DNA of 64,000 nt, taken from Synechococcus sp. HK05 (lineage in GTDB: Bacteria > Cyanobacteriota > Cyanobacteriia > PCC-6307 > Cyanobiaceae). Location of the stretch: positions 124,001 to 188,000 of the forward strand of contig NZ_JAHRXJ010000004.1 in assembly GCF_019104765.1 (NCBI RefSeq), read 5' to 3'. The position numbers and the translations under genes are program-made. The first letter of the stretch is position 1. The number at the start of each line of letters is the position of its first letter. Positions 46,258-54,523 of the stretch are shown here, piece after piece. The notes beneath the pieces are model-generated. The model was given only the letters and a program-made list of their open reading frames with translations, had not been told where the DNA came from and made no database searches.

Positions 46258-47702
46258 TCCAGAAAACCGAGGCGGGAGCGACGTTGCAGCAAGTCATCGC
46301 TGCTGCGGGCCAGCTCATGGCGGTGATTGAAGCGCCACTCGGCCACGCTCACAGGCACCACGGCACTGAGCGGCTCTAGGGCGGCGCGATCGGGAGCCTC
46401 ATCCAGCAGTTGTCGCGCCCGTAGCCCATAGCTGCCGATCAGATGAGCTGCCTGCTGGGCACCACCAGGCAGCTCAGCCACCAGTTGAGCGCGCAGCTGT
46501 TGCACAGCACTGCCCGTTTCCGCCGCCGTGGCGGCAGCACCCAGCAGGGGCAGGGGCTGAGCCTGGCTCCCTTGGCCGCCCATCACGCGCAGAGCATCCA
46601 AAGCAAGGGTGCGGCAGGTGGTCCATTTGCCGCCCAGCAGGCTGATCAGGCCGCAGGGGAGTTGTTCCACCTCGTGTTCGCGCACCACGCGGCTGCTGCT
46701 GGCGCCGCCCGCCGGTTGGATCAAGGGGCGCCCACCGGCCCAGCTGGCGCTGATCGCCTTAGCGCTGAAGCCGGGAAACCACTGCTGCAGGTGCTCCACC
46801 AGGTAGGTGGTTTCCTCCGGCGTCACCTGGGTGGCCGCATCCGCTGGGCAGGCCTGGTCGGTGGTGCCCACCAGCGTGCGGCCGAGAAAAGGAAGCACAA
46901 ACAACACCCGGCCATCGCGGGTGTGCGGAATCAGCAGCCCCACGCCAGCGGGACAGAGCGACGCACGCAGCACCAGGTGCATACCGCGGCTCACCAGCAG
47001 CCGCGGCGGGGCATCGGGCTGAGCCAGCTGCCGGAGCCGATCAGCTGCGATGCCGGTGGCATTCACGATCCGCGGCGCCTCCCAGCGCTGTTGACGGCCG
47101 TCTGTGCCCTGACTGATCGCCGCCTGCAGGCGGCCGTTGCTCTGCTCGAAACCCACCACCGAACAGTCGCGCTGCACCACAACGCCAGCCGCTTGAGCGG
47201 TAAGCACCAGCAGCAGGTTGAGGCGGGCGTCATCGAACTGGCCGTCGCTGTAGAGCAGCCCGCCATGCAGCTCCAGCTGGAGCCCCGGCAACAGCTGTTG
47301 AAGCTGCGCGGCGTTGAGGCCCTGGGTGGGTTTCAGGTTGGCGGCCCCAGCCAGCTGGTCGTACATGCCCAGCCCCAGGCGGTAGTAGAGCTGCTCGAAG
47401 GCATGGCGCGTCGGCAGCGCAATGCGCAGTTCTCGGGCCAGATAAGGCGCCTGGTCGATCCAATAGCGCCGTTCGGCGAGCGCTTCGCGCACCAGCTTCA
47501 GCTGCGCGGGATCGGCCCGCTTGAAGGCCAGCTCCAGGTAACGCACACCGCCATGCAGCAGCTTCGTGCTGCGGGAGCTGGTGCCGATGGCTGGATCGTG
47601 CGCTTCGAGCAGGGCCACCTTCAAACCGCGCCGCACAGCCTCGAGGGCGAGGCAAGCGCCGCTGCTGCCGGCGCCGATCACCACCAGGTCAAAGGTTTGC
47701 AT
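46164..47702 (-). CDS. glpD: FAD-dependent glycerol-3-phosphate dehydrogenase
   Basis: Oxidises glycerol-3-phosphate to DHAP at the membrane, passing electrons to quinone. The 512-residue protein opens with the FAD-binding motif DLVVIGAGSSGACLALEA, then GTSSRSTKLLHGGVRYLE, a GlpD signature, and VLPFLGRTLVGTTD plus SLLGGKWTTCR near the C-terminal half. ATG 47702 was chosen; GTG/ATG 47708 is an alternative. The 5' end overlaps glpK by 14 bp. With glpK it would return glycerol, for example from cleaved glucosylglycerol, to central metabolism. The 3' end overlaps the GH13 gene. Confidence 0.94.
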   Translation of the reverse strand: MQTFDLVVIGAGSSGACLALEAVRRGLKVALLEAHDPAIGTSSRSTKLLHGGVRYLELAFKRADPAQLKLVREALAERRYWIDQAPYLARELRIALPTRHAFEQLYYRLGLGMYDQLAGAANLKPTQGLNAAQLQQLLPGLQLELHGGLLYSDGQFDDARLNLLLVLTAQAAGVVVQRDCSVVGFEQSNGRLQAAISQGTDGRQQRWEAPRIVNATGIAADRLRQLAQPDAPPRLLVSRGMHLVLRASLCPAGVGLLIPHTRDGRVLFVLPFLGRTLVGTTDQACPADAATQVTPEETTYLVEHLQQWFPGFSAKAISASWAGGRPLIQPAGGASSSRVVREHEVEQLPCGLISLLGGKWTTCRTLALDALRVMGGQGSQAQPLPLLGAAATAAETGSAVQQLRAQLVAELPGGAQQAAHLIGSYGLRARQLLDEAPDRAALEPLSAVVPVSVAEWRFNHRHELARSSDDLLQRRSRLGFLDQAEAERLTAAASGLLEELNSASPSSHQPNP

Positions 47703-49203
47703 CACCATGCCAATGCAGACAACGACGGACGGCTTCCTGCCAGCGGCGGCGCCAGAGCTGACGATCCGCGGCTGACAACTGGGGCTCAAAGCGGCTGGAG
47801 CTGGCCACAACGCGCTGGCGGATCGCATCGAGATCACGCACCACGCCCACCTCCTGCCCGGCCATCAGGGCCACGCCCCGGGCGGTGGATTCCAGATGGG
47901 CGGGACGGCGCACCGCCAGGGCCGTGCTGTCGGCCTGGGCCTGCATCAACACATTGGAGGCTGCGGCACCGCCATCCACCGCAAGCTCCTGCAGGGGCTG
48001 GCCCAAGGCGGCTTCGGCCGTATCCACCAACGTGCTCACGGCCAAGGCGATTCCATTGAGGGCAGCGCGGGCCAGATGAGCGGCACTGGTGTCGCGGGTG
48101 AGGCCGATCAGCAAACCGCGGGCGCTTGGATCCCAGTGGGGCGAGCCCCAGCCGGTGAAGGCCGGCACCAGCATCAACGCACCAGCGGAGGGCACCGAAG
48201 CAGCCAGGGCATCGATCTCGGCAGACGACTCGATCAGTCCCAGCCCATCGCGCAGCCACTGCACCACGGTGCCGGCATTGAACAGGCTGCCCTCAATGCA
48301 ATAGGTGGTACGGCCACTGGCATCACTCCAGCCCACTGTGCTGAGCAGCCCGCCTTCCGCCCGCACGGGCTGATCGCCGCAGGCCACCACCAGAAATGCA
48401 CCGGTGCCGTAGGTGCACTTGGCCTGGCCTGGTGACAAGCAGAGCTGGCCATAGGTGGCCGCTTGCTGATCGCCGAGCACCGCCGTGATCGGCACGCCCG
48501 CGAAAGGCAGCCCGGGGGCGATGCAAGCGAAGCTGCCGCGACTGGGCAGCAGCTGCGGCAGCTCATCGCTGGAGAGCCCCACCGCGGCCAGGGCCTGCGG
48601 CAGCCAGACGCGCTGCTCGAGATCCATGAGCAACGTACGGCTGGCGTTGCTGTGGTCAGTGGCGTGCAGTTGCTTGCCGCTGAGCTGCCAGAGCAGCCAG
48701 CTGTCGACGGTGCCGACGCAGAGATCTCCCGCAGCCTGAGTGGCCGCAGCCTCAGGCGTGTGATCGAGCAACCAGCGAATCTTGCTGGCACTGAAATAGG
48801 GATCGAGCACCAGGCCGGTGCGCTGCTGCCACTCGGCTGCATCCGGGCGCTGCTGCCAGCGGCGGCAGAGTTCACTGGTGCGGCGGTCCTGCCAGACCAG
48901 GACCGGGCCCAGGGAAGCGCCATCGCTGCGCCGCCAGAGCACCGTGGTTTCCCGTTGGTTGGTGACGCCGCAGGCGCAAACAGCGCGGCGTTGGCTGTCA
49001 GTGAGCGCCCGCTCGAGCTCCTGCATCGCCTGCAGCTGGCTCGCCCAGATCGCTTGCGCCTGCTGCTCCACCCAGCCATCGGCCGGGTAGTGGATCGCCA
49101 ACGGCACCTGAGCGGAAGCCAGGGGCTCACCCTGGGGGTTGAACACCACGGCACGCGAACTGCTGGTGCCCTGATCCAGTGCCAGCAGCAGAGGTTCTGT
49201 CAT
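47689..49203 (-). CDS. glpK: glycerol kinase
   Basis: Phosphorylates glycerol to sn-glycerol-3-phosphate with ATP. FGGY-family features over 504 residues: LLALDQGTSSSRAVVFNPQG at the start, VTNQRETTVLWRR, TDHSNASRTLLMDLEQRVW, AVLGDQQAATYGQ, KCTYGTGAFLV and the GGAAASNVLMQ nucleotide-binding motif near the C-terminus. ATG 49203 follows the family start (MTEPLLLALDQG). Leads a glpK-glpD operon. Its product is also the acceptor substrate of GgpS, so it could recycle glycerol straight back into osmolyte. Confidence 0.96.
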   Translation of the reverse strand: MTEPLLLALDQGTSSSRAVVFNPQGEPLASAQVPLAIHYPADGWVEQQAQAIWASQLQAMQELERALTDSQRRAVCACGVTNQRETTVLWRRSDGASLGPVLVWQDRRTSELCRRWQQRPDAAEWQQRTGLVLDPYFSASKIRWLLDHTPEAAATQAAGDLCVGTVDSWLLWQLSGKQLHATDHSNASRTLLMDLEQRVWLPQALAAVGLSSDELPQLLPSRGSFACIAPGLPFAGVPITAVLGDQQAATYGQLCLSPGQAKCTYGTGAFLVVACGDQPVRAEGGLLSTVGWSDASGRTTYCIEGSLFNAGTVVQWLRDGLGLIESSAEIDALAASVPSAGALMLVPAFTGWGSPHWDPSARGLLIGLTRDTSAAHLARAALNGIALAVSTLVDTAEAALGQPLQELAVDGGAAASNVLMQAQADSTALAVRRPAHLESTARGVALMAGQEVGVVRDLDAIRQRVVASSSRFEPQLSAADRQLWRRRWQEAVRRCLHWHGDANL

Positions 49204-49289
49204 CGAGCAGATCCCTTTCCCCACACAGTTAGGCCGCTAGCCCGGAACTGTCAGGCGACAGTGGGCTGAACGGACACAACACGCCAGCG

Positions 49290-50318
49290 ATGCCTCTGGA
49301 GCCGACCACCCTTCTGCCCGCGCTACTCACCCTGGTGGGTGGAGGATTCCTCTCGATCCTTCTGGCTCGGGTCGTCACCGTGGTGGCGGGGCGGGTGGTG
49401 TGGCGGACCCGCTCCGGCACCGACGACTTCATCGTGCAGGTGCTGGGCGACACGATTCCTCCCGCCGGCTGGGTGCTGAGCGCCGCCCTGGCCTGGCAGA
49501 TCGTTCCCACCAGCGCTGCCGGGGATCAGGTGGCCTTTGGACTCGCCAAGTTGATCCTGGTGGTGTTGTTGGTGCGGCTGGTGAACCGCATCGGCATCCG
49601 GCTTCTGCGGAGCTGGGCCAGCCGGCAGAGTGAGGAGGCCGTTGCCACGATGATTCGATCGCTGGCGCCCCTGATGCGCGCGCTGGTGTGGACCATCGGC
49701 GCCGTGTTTTATCTGCAGAACATCGGCGTGCAGATGGCGGCGATCTGGGCCTTGCTCAGCGCCGGCGGCATCGGTGCTGGTCTGGCCCTGCGGGAACCGG
49801 TGGCTGAGTTCTTCGAATACATCACGATCCTGTTGGACAAGCCCTTTGTGAGCGGGCAGTTCATCAACGTGGGCTCGGTTTGGGCCACGGTGGAGCGCGT
49901 GGGGGTGCGCAGCACGCGGCTACGCAGCATCAACGGCGAGGCGATCGTGATGAGCAACAGCTCCCTCACCACGTCGGTGGTGGCGAACTACGGGGAGATG
50001 GAACGCCGCCGCCTCATCTATCGGTTGGGCGTCACCTACGACACCGACCACAGCACCCTGGCGCGAATCCCCGCCTTGCTGCAGGGGATCGTGAACAGCG
50101 GTGGCGACGCCCAGTTTGACCGGTGCCATTTCGTGGCCTTCAACGACAGCAGCCTCGATTTCGAACTGGTGTATTTCGTGCCCAGCAAAGACTTTCTGCA
50201 GGCGATGAACGTGCAACAGCGGATCAACCTGGAGATCGTGCGGCGCTTCGCCGAGGAGGAGATTGAGTTCGCCTTCCCCACCCGAACCGTTCAACTGATC
50301 CAGCCTTCCACCAACTGA
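49290..50318 (+). CDS. mscS: MscS-family mechanosensitive channel
   Basis: A 342-residue small-conductance channel homologue that opens under membrane tension and releases solutes on hypo-osmotic shock. Four hydrophobic segments lie in the first ~170 residues, then the pore-lining helix with GGIGAGLALREPVAEFFEYI, which has the Gly/Ala packing pattern of MscS TM3. The cytoplasmic beta domain follows (FISG-like LLDKPFVSGQFINVG, IVMSNSSL). Divergent from glpK, 86 bp apart. Proximity to the glucosylglycerol genes suggests an osmolyte-release role, which is an inference. Confidence 0.9.
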   Translation: MPLEPTTLLPALLTLVGGGFLSILLARVVTVVAGRVVWRTRSGTDDFIVQVLGDTIPPAGWVLSAALAWQIVPTSAAGDQVAFGLAKLILVVLLVRLVNRIGIRLLRSWASRQSEEAVATMIRSLAPLMRALVWTIGAVFYLQNIGVQMAAIWALLSAGGIGAGLALREPVAEFFEYITILLDKPFVSGQFINVGSVWATVERVGVRSTRLRSINGEAIVMSNSSLTTSVVANYGEMERRRLIYRLGVTYDTDHSTLARIPALLQGIVNSGGDAQFDRCHFVAFNDSSLDFELVYFVPSKDFLQAMNVQQRINLEIVRRFAEEEIEFAFPTRTVQLIQPSTN

Positions 50319-50378
50319 TAAGGTGGCTGCTTGGCTCCCATGGGGCCACGTCGTCAACATTTCCCCAGAAGGTCGGTC

Positions 50379-50615
50379 ATGTCCCGGGTCTGCCAACTCA
50401 CCGGCAAGCGCGCCAACAACGGCATGGCCGTGTCCCACTCCCACGTGCGGACCAAAAAGCTCCAGCAGGTGAACCTCCAGGAGCGCCGCCTCTGGTGGGC
50501 TGAGGGCAACCGCTTCGTGAAGCTGCGCGTGTCCACCCGCGCCCTCAAGACCATCCAGAAGAAGGGTCTCGGTGCCTACGCCAAAGAGCTGGGCATCAAC
50601 CTGGCCAAAATCTGA
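50379..50615 (+). CDS. rpmB: 50S ribosomal protein L28
   Basis: A 78-residue basic protein of the large subunit. The family start is [20 protein letters not shown] followed by [11 protein letters not shown] and [19 protein letters not shown] 50379 fits the family; the upstream in-frame extension to 50331 does not. No zinc-binding Cys quartet is obvious, with a single C in the N-terminal part. It is 23 bp upstream of the peroxiredoxin gene. Confidence 0.97.
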   Translation: MSRVCQLTGKRANNGMAVSHSHVRTKKLQQVNLQERRLWWAEGNRFVKLRVSTRALKTIQKKGLGAYAKELGINLAKI

Positions 50616-50638
50616 GTTCCAACGAACTGAGAGATGAG

Positions 50639-51211
50639 ATGCAGCGCCGCCAAGTTCTGAGCGGGCTTGCCATCACCTCCATGAGCCTGCTGGGTTGGTC
50701 CCGGCAGGCTTTTGCATTGGGTGGTGTGCTGCCAACCGGGGGGGAACCGGCTCCGGCCTTTCACCTGGATGGGGTGGTGCCAGGTCCGGATGGAAGCGCC
50801 ATCGAAGCGAACCGAAGCCTGGCCGACTTCGCCGGCCGTTGGCTGGTGCTCTACTTCTACCCGCGCGATTTCACCGAGGGCTGCACCATCGAGGCCCGTG
50901 GTTTTCAGCGTGATCTGGCGGCCTTCCACCAGGCCGGAGCCGAGGTGGTGGGCGTGAGTGCCGACAGCGCCGAATCCCACGCGGAGTTCTGCGGGAGCGA
51001 GGCGCTGGCCTATCCGCTTCTCTCCGATCCCGGCGGGCAGGTGAGCAAGGCCTACGGCAGTTGGATCGCTCCGTTTTCGCAGCGCCACACCTTCTTGATC
51101 GATCCCGATGGGGTGCTCCGCCAGATCTGGGTGGCCGTGCGGCCCAGCGGCCACAGCCAGGAAGTGCTGAGCAGTCTCAAGATCCTGGCGGCAGACCATC
51201 CGTCCGCCTGA
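50639..51211 (+). CDS. exported peroxiredoxin (PrxQ/Bcp-like)
   Basis: A thiol peroxidase of 190 residues with a Tat-like or Sec signal: twin arginine near the start (MQRRQVLSG), a hydrophobic core and an AFA cleavage site near residue 26. The peroxidatic motif P-x3-T-x2-C is PRDFTEGC with C82. The resolving Cys that most PrxQ proteins have at +5 is absent here; the only other one is in AEFCGSEAL. The product is probably lumenal or periplasmic and may work as a 1-Cys enzyme. The 3' end overlaps the convergent C39-like gene by 35 bp. Confidence 0.88.
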   Translation: MQRRQVLSGLAITSMSLLGWSRQAFALGGVLPTGGEPAPAFHLDGVVPGPDGSAIEANRSLADFAGRWLVLYFYPRDFTEGCTIEARGFQRDLAAFHQAGAEVVGVSADSAESHAEFCGSEALAYPLLSDPGGQVSKAYGSWIAPFSQRHTFLIDPDGVLRQIWVAVRPSGHSQEVLSSLKILAADHPSA

Positions 51212-51767
51212 AGGTCATGCACCAGCCGCTGCCTGGGCCCTCCACCTCCCAGCGGGGCAGCCAGTGGCGCCAGCTGTAGGCCACGTTGTGGCCGCCTGAG
51301 CCCACCCGCACATAGCCGCCACGCACGTTGTCGAGTTCGCCGTAGGGGTCATTGAAGATGCCGGCGCCGGGCTCGAACCCCACAGCCAGGATCCAGTGGC
51401 CACCGCCCCGCGGTGCGGACGAAGGCCCGTGGTGCAGAAACCCAGTACCCACCGGATAACCAGCCTTCAATTCAGCCTCCAGCAGCTGCCGATCACCAGT
51501 GGTTCGGTACTGGGCCGCCACGCCGTAATCGGCGCAGGCCTGGATCTGAGCCTGGGCTGAGGTGGTGTCGCCGTAGCGGCGCAGCGTGTGCAGATAGGTG
51601 TCGTCGGCGTTGGAGCCCTTCAACGCCTCCGGTCTCAGAAATTTCACGGCCATGGCGCAGGTGCTGGAAAAGCACATGCGATAGGCCTGGCCGGGAATCC
51701 GGCTGTCGGTTTGCACGTAGTACTGGTGCACGGGCAGCAACAGGTGCTGCCCGGTGGAGAGAGTCAT
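51177..51767 (-). CDS. C39-like cysteine peptidase domain protein
   Basis: A 196-residue protein with a papain-like C39 layout: an N-terminal YYVQTDSRIPGQAYRMCFSS segment holding the likely catalytic cysteine (CFSSTCAM), a helical middle (AQAQIQACADYGV), the histidine in GGGHWILAVGF and an aspartate or asparagine in IFNDPYGELD. Such domains cut peptides or act as lysis/leader peptidases; no transporter is adjacent. No signal peptide is visible. The start is ATG 51767. Its 3' end overlaps the peroxiredoxin gene. Confidence 0.68.
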   Translation of the reverse strand: MTLSTGQHLLLPVHQYYVQTDSRIPGQAYRMCFSSTCAMAVKFLRPEALKGSNADDTYLHTLRRYGDTTSAQAQIQACADYGVAAQYRTTGDRQLLEAELKAGYPVGTGFLHHGPSSAPRGGGHWILAVGFEPGAGIFNDPYGELDNVRGGYVRVGSGGHNVAYSWRHWLPRWEVEGPGSGWCMTFRRTDGLPPGS

Positions 51768-51772
51768 GGCCT

Positions 51773-51952
51773 CTAGGCCGCTTCCCTCCTGGTAGCACGC
51801 TCCATCCGATTCAGGTGCGCCATGCCCACATGCAGGCTGTCGCAGTAGAGGCAGGTGCCTTGAAAACACACCTGAAACAGCTCCCCGGAACTGGCATGGA
51901 GCTGATGGATCGTGCCGCCTCGGGCACCGATCAATACCGGTTGAGAGGTCAT
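51773..51952 (-). CDS. small protein with C-x4-C-x2-C motif
   Basis: A 59-residue product 5 bp upstream of the C39-like gene on the same strand, likely in one transcript. It contains ELFQVCFQGTCLYCDSLH, a C-x4-C-x2-C cluster that could bind a metal or form a disulfide, followed by a charged helix (VGMAHLNRMERATRREA). I do not recognise a family. GTG 51961 is an alternative start. The placement and the cysteine cluster are the reasons to call it. Confidence 0.5.
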   Translation of the reverse strand: MTSQPVLIGARGGTIHQLHASSGELFQVCFQGTCLYCDSLHVGMAHLNRMERATRREAA

Positions 51953-52027
51953 GCTGAACACCCAGCCATCAACGGCCAGAGGGTCGCTAACCCGTCACGC
52001 TTGCACCATCGGTAGAAATACCGCCAC

Positions 52028-53104
52028 TCAGCGCTCCAGCTGCAGCAGCAGATCACGATGCAGGGCGGTGGACTGCGCCATGGCTTGCAGCGAGGCCGAC
52101 GCAGGCGGGTGCTCAAAGGCGTCCAACCAGGCAGCCAACACCACGGCAGGGTCAACATCTCGGTCGGCGAGATCCAGGCAACCGCAGCCCAGCTCTGTGG
52201 CGCAAGCCTGAACCTTCGGGTCGTAACTCAAGGCACTCACTGGACTGCCCGCCAATGCAGCCAGGATCAGAGCATGCAAACGCATCGCCAACACCAGTGA
52301 GGCGCTGCGGAACAGCGCCATCGCCTCCGCAGGCGTGCTGGCCTGCACCACTCGGCTGCGCCGGTGCAAGGCCTCACCCATCAGCCCCTGCTGGTGCAAC
52401 TGATCAAGTAGGTGCTGATCTTGATCGCGATGAAAGGGCAGCCAGATCACCTCGCGCTGGGTCTGCTCAGCCAGCTGCTCCAGGGCGCTCAGATACGGGC
52501 ACCAGGCTTGCGCCTGCAGGTGATGCGTGGGCCGCCAGCACACCACGATCGGGCCCCCGAGCCCCAGCCAGTGCTGCCGCGGCAGGCTCCACACCGCATC
52601 CGTCCCGTGGGGGGCGGCCACCCCCAACTGCCGGGCCAACTGGGCGGAAGACGCATCACGCCAGGTGATGGCGCTCACCATGGGCAGCAGCAACCGCACC
52701 AAGGCACGGCTGCGGCGGCGACGCAGGGGGCCCAAGCCCTGGGCCCAAAGCAACACCGGTTTGCCCTGCAGCCGCGCCGCGCTGATCAAAGCGGCGTAGT
52801 AGAGCAGGCTGCGAAAACTGGTGGAATCCTGCAGCAAACTGCCCCCGCCCAGCACCAGGGCCCGGCAACGGCGTAACGCCGACAGCACCGCCGACAGGCT
52901 GCGCCGATTCACGCTGGCCACACCGTGCTGGCGGCTGATCTCCTCCTGATCAAAGGCGGTGACGAGCGGCACAGACGAGGGCGGCAGCTGGGCCAGCAAC
53001 GCCTCCAGCAGCGCGTCATCCCCGAGGTTGTGCTCGCCGTAGTAGCCGCACAGGAGCACGGGTGTCGTCACACGGGGCCGCTCAGATCCGGTCCAGCTTG
53101 GCAC
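52028..53104 (-). CDS. csaB: polysaccharide pyruvyl transferase CsaB
   Basis: A 358-residue family member. CsaB adds ketal pyruvate to cell-surface polysaccharide, which in other bacteria anchors SLH-domain proteins. Visible motifs: CGYYGEHNLGDDALLEALL at the start, VLGGGSLLQDSTSFRSLLYY, and the C-terminal MRLHALILAALAGSPVSALSYDPKV. The start is GTG 53104; GTG 53071 (VTTPVLLCGYYG) is closer to the conserved part and could be the true one. In cyanobacteria, outer-membrane SLH porins may be the beneficiary; that is inferred from work elsewhere. Three small genes lie upstream or nearby. Confidence 0.88.
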   Translation of the reverse strand: MPSWTGSERPRVTTPVLLCGYYGEHNLGDDALLEALLAQLPPSSVPLVTAFDQEEISRQHGVASVNRRSLSAVLSALRRCRALVLGGGSLLQDSTSFRSLLYYAALISAARLQGKPVLLWAQGLGPLRRRRSRALVRLLLPMVSAITWRDASSAQLARQLGVAAPHGTDAVWSLPRQHWLGLGGPIVVCWRPTHHLQAQAWCPYLSALEQLAEQTQREVIWLPFHRDQDQHLLDQLHQQGLMGEALHRRSRVVQASTPAEAMALFRSASLVLAMRLHALILAALAGSPVSALSYDPKVQACATELGCGCLDLADRDVDPAVVLAAWLDAFEHPPASASLQAMAQSTALHRDLLLQLER

Positions 53105-53116
53105 CAGCCCAGCGGT

Positions 53117-53320
53117 TCAAGCCGCTGCAGCCAGGCGCTGGCGCAGCAGGGCAATCTGCTCGTCGATCAACAGGCGCGCGGCGCTGAGGCTGGCGGTGCG
53201 ACCCAAAACAGCGCCACTCGAGTGCTGAATCAGATAAGCACCGTCGCAGCGGGGGTAGCCGATCAACTGAATACGGCAACCCCGGTGGAGCCAGCAGGGA
53301 GGTGGCGCTGAGGCAGACAT
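53117..53320 (-). CDS. small hypothetical protein
   Basis: A 67-residue protein from ATG 53320, ending 12 bp before the csaB start on the same strand. It has an N-terminal SASAPPPCWLHRGCRIQLIG segment, then YPRCDGAYLIQHSSGAV with a third cysteine, and a C-terminal helix (LIDEQIALLRQRL). No family recognised. Same-strand close spacing and reasonable composition support it. Confidence 0.5.
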   Translation of the reverse strand: MSASAPPPCWLHRGCRIQLIGYPRCDGAYLIQHSSGAVLGRTASLSAARLLIDEQIALLRQRLAAAA

Positions 53321-53399
53321 GAGCTGTTGCAGCTTCCTCTGCACTGCAACGCAGCCGAACCAGATCACAATCGATCCTGTGCCCGTTGGGCAGCTGTCT

Positions 53400-53567
53400 T
53401 CAGCGTTGGCCCAACAGCTCAAGCCAGGTTGGCCCAAGCGGCTCATCCGCCCCCAACTCCAACCTGGAACAGGGAATGGTGATCACCATCTCGGCGTGCG
53501 GCAACACATCGCTGGCGTGCATCGGCTCGGCCGTCACAACCACAGGCCAGGGAGTCGCGGGAGTCAT
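53400..53567 (-). CDS. short hypothetical protein
   Basis: A 55-codon frame from ATG 53567 to TGA 53402-53400. The product begins MTPATPWPVVVTAEPMH and ends TWLELLGQR, with a mildly hydrophobic middle (EMVITIPCSRLELG). Codon choice looks like that of neighbours. It lies between the next small gene and a PAS protein, on their strand. No family recognised; the antisense frame over this stretch is less protein-like. Confidence 0.4.
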   Translation of the reverse strand: MTPATPWPVVVTAEPMHASDVLPHAEMVITIPCSRLELGADEPLGPTWLELLGQR

Positions 53568-53661
53568 GGAACGGCGCTCACACCTCCACTCTCAGCCGAG
53601 CTCATCGAAGTGGGAAGCAGCCTGCACGGCAGGGCGCGGTGACCGGGCACACAGGGCAGGC

Positions 53662-54462
53662 CTAAGCGATCGGGGCTCCAGCGTGCAGACGCTCCGCCAG
53701 AGCCAGCGCCTCTTGGGCCAGCCTCTGCTCATGGGCTACACGATCGCTCACATCCCGCTGCACCGACACCCAATGGGTGTGCCATCCATTGGGATCCGCC
53801 AGTGGCGCCACCTTGAGATCAATCCAGCAGGTCGATCCATCCCGTCGGTAGTTGAGAACCTGCATCCGCGACGGTTCCCATTGGTCCATGGCTCGCCGTA
53901 GGCGACCGGTCGCCTCCCGGCAGGTGTCGGGCCCTTGGAAGAGCCTCGGGCTACGACCCAATACCTCATGAAGCCCGTAGCCGGTCTGATCCAACAGCGA
54001 CTGGTTGGCGAACACGATCAGCGGGCCCGGCACGTCCAGGGGTTCCGCCAACGTCACCAACACTGCATCCTGGGCAGTGTCGAGCACCGCTTCCAGCAAA
54101 AGGCGGTAGGTGTCTTCAGGAGCATCCGAATCGGCTTCGTGCAGGCGCTGAGCGCGGCGCCGCAAGATCCCAACTCCAAACCCGCAATCGGTGCGGAAGA
54201 GGCGAATGCGCGTGGCCAGTTCGAACTGGGTGGGTTGGGCGAGGGCCACCACATGGTCGCGGGGGCCAGCCATAAGGCGATCCCGCTCCTGAACAATCAG
54301 TTCGGCCAGGGCTGGCCAGCACTGCTTCAGGGGTTGGCCGCACCAGTGACCGTCCTTGATGCCGAGGCGAAGGGCGGCCGTGCGATCCACATGGCTGATG
54401 GAACCGTCGGGACCACACAACAGCAGCCCATCGCCCGGTTCAAGCAGGAAATACGGGCGCAC
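53662..54462 (-). CDS. PAS-domain protein, LOV-like without photoactive cysteine
   Basis: A 266-residue protein. The C-terminal half (about 122-232) is a PAS domain with LOV-type wording: VFANQSLLDQTGYGLHEVLG, a GRSPRLFQGPDT helix, and NYRRDGSTCWIDLKVAPL. In true LOV domains the helix reads GRNCRFLQG with the flavin-reactive Cys; here that position is proline, so blue-light adduct chemistry is not expected. The N-terminal half (FLLEPGDGLLLCGPDGSISH) looks like a second, diverged PAS domain. No output domain (kinase, GGDEF) is present. Downstream of a terminator and 200 bp beyond the DUF1400 hydrolase end. Confidence 0.75.
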   Translation of the reverse strand: MRPYFLLEPGDGLLLCGPDGSISHVDRTAALRLGIKDGHWCGQPLKQCWPALAELIVQERDRLMAGPRDHVVALAQPTQFELATRIRLFRTDCGFGVGILRRRAQRLHEADSDAPEDTYRLLLEAVLDTAQDAVLVTLAEPLDVPGPLIVFANQSLLDQTGYGLHEVLGRSPRLFQGPDTCREATGRLRRAMDQWEPSRMQVLNYRRDGSTCWIDLKVAPLADPNGWHTHWVSVQRDVSDRVAHEQRLAQEALALAERLHAGAPIA

Positions 54463-54523
54463 ACCGCAGCAACAGGGGCACTGACGCTAAGCAGAAGCCA
54501 CGCACAGGCGCTGGCTTTCCCAT

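Noticed and set aside
53319-53642. Plus-strand frame of about 107 codons
   Set aside because: Weaker composition than the minus-strand small genes that occupy the same stretch, and no ribosome site.
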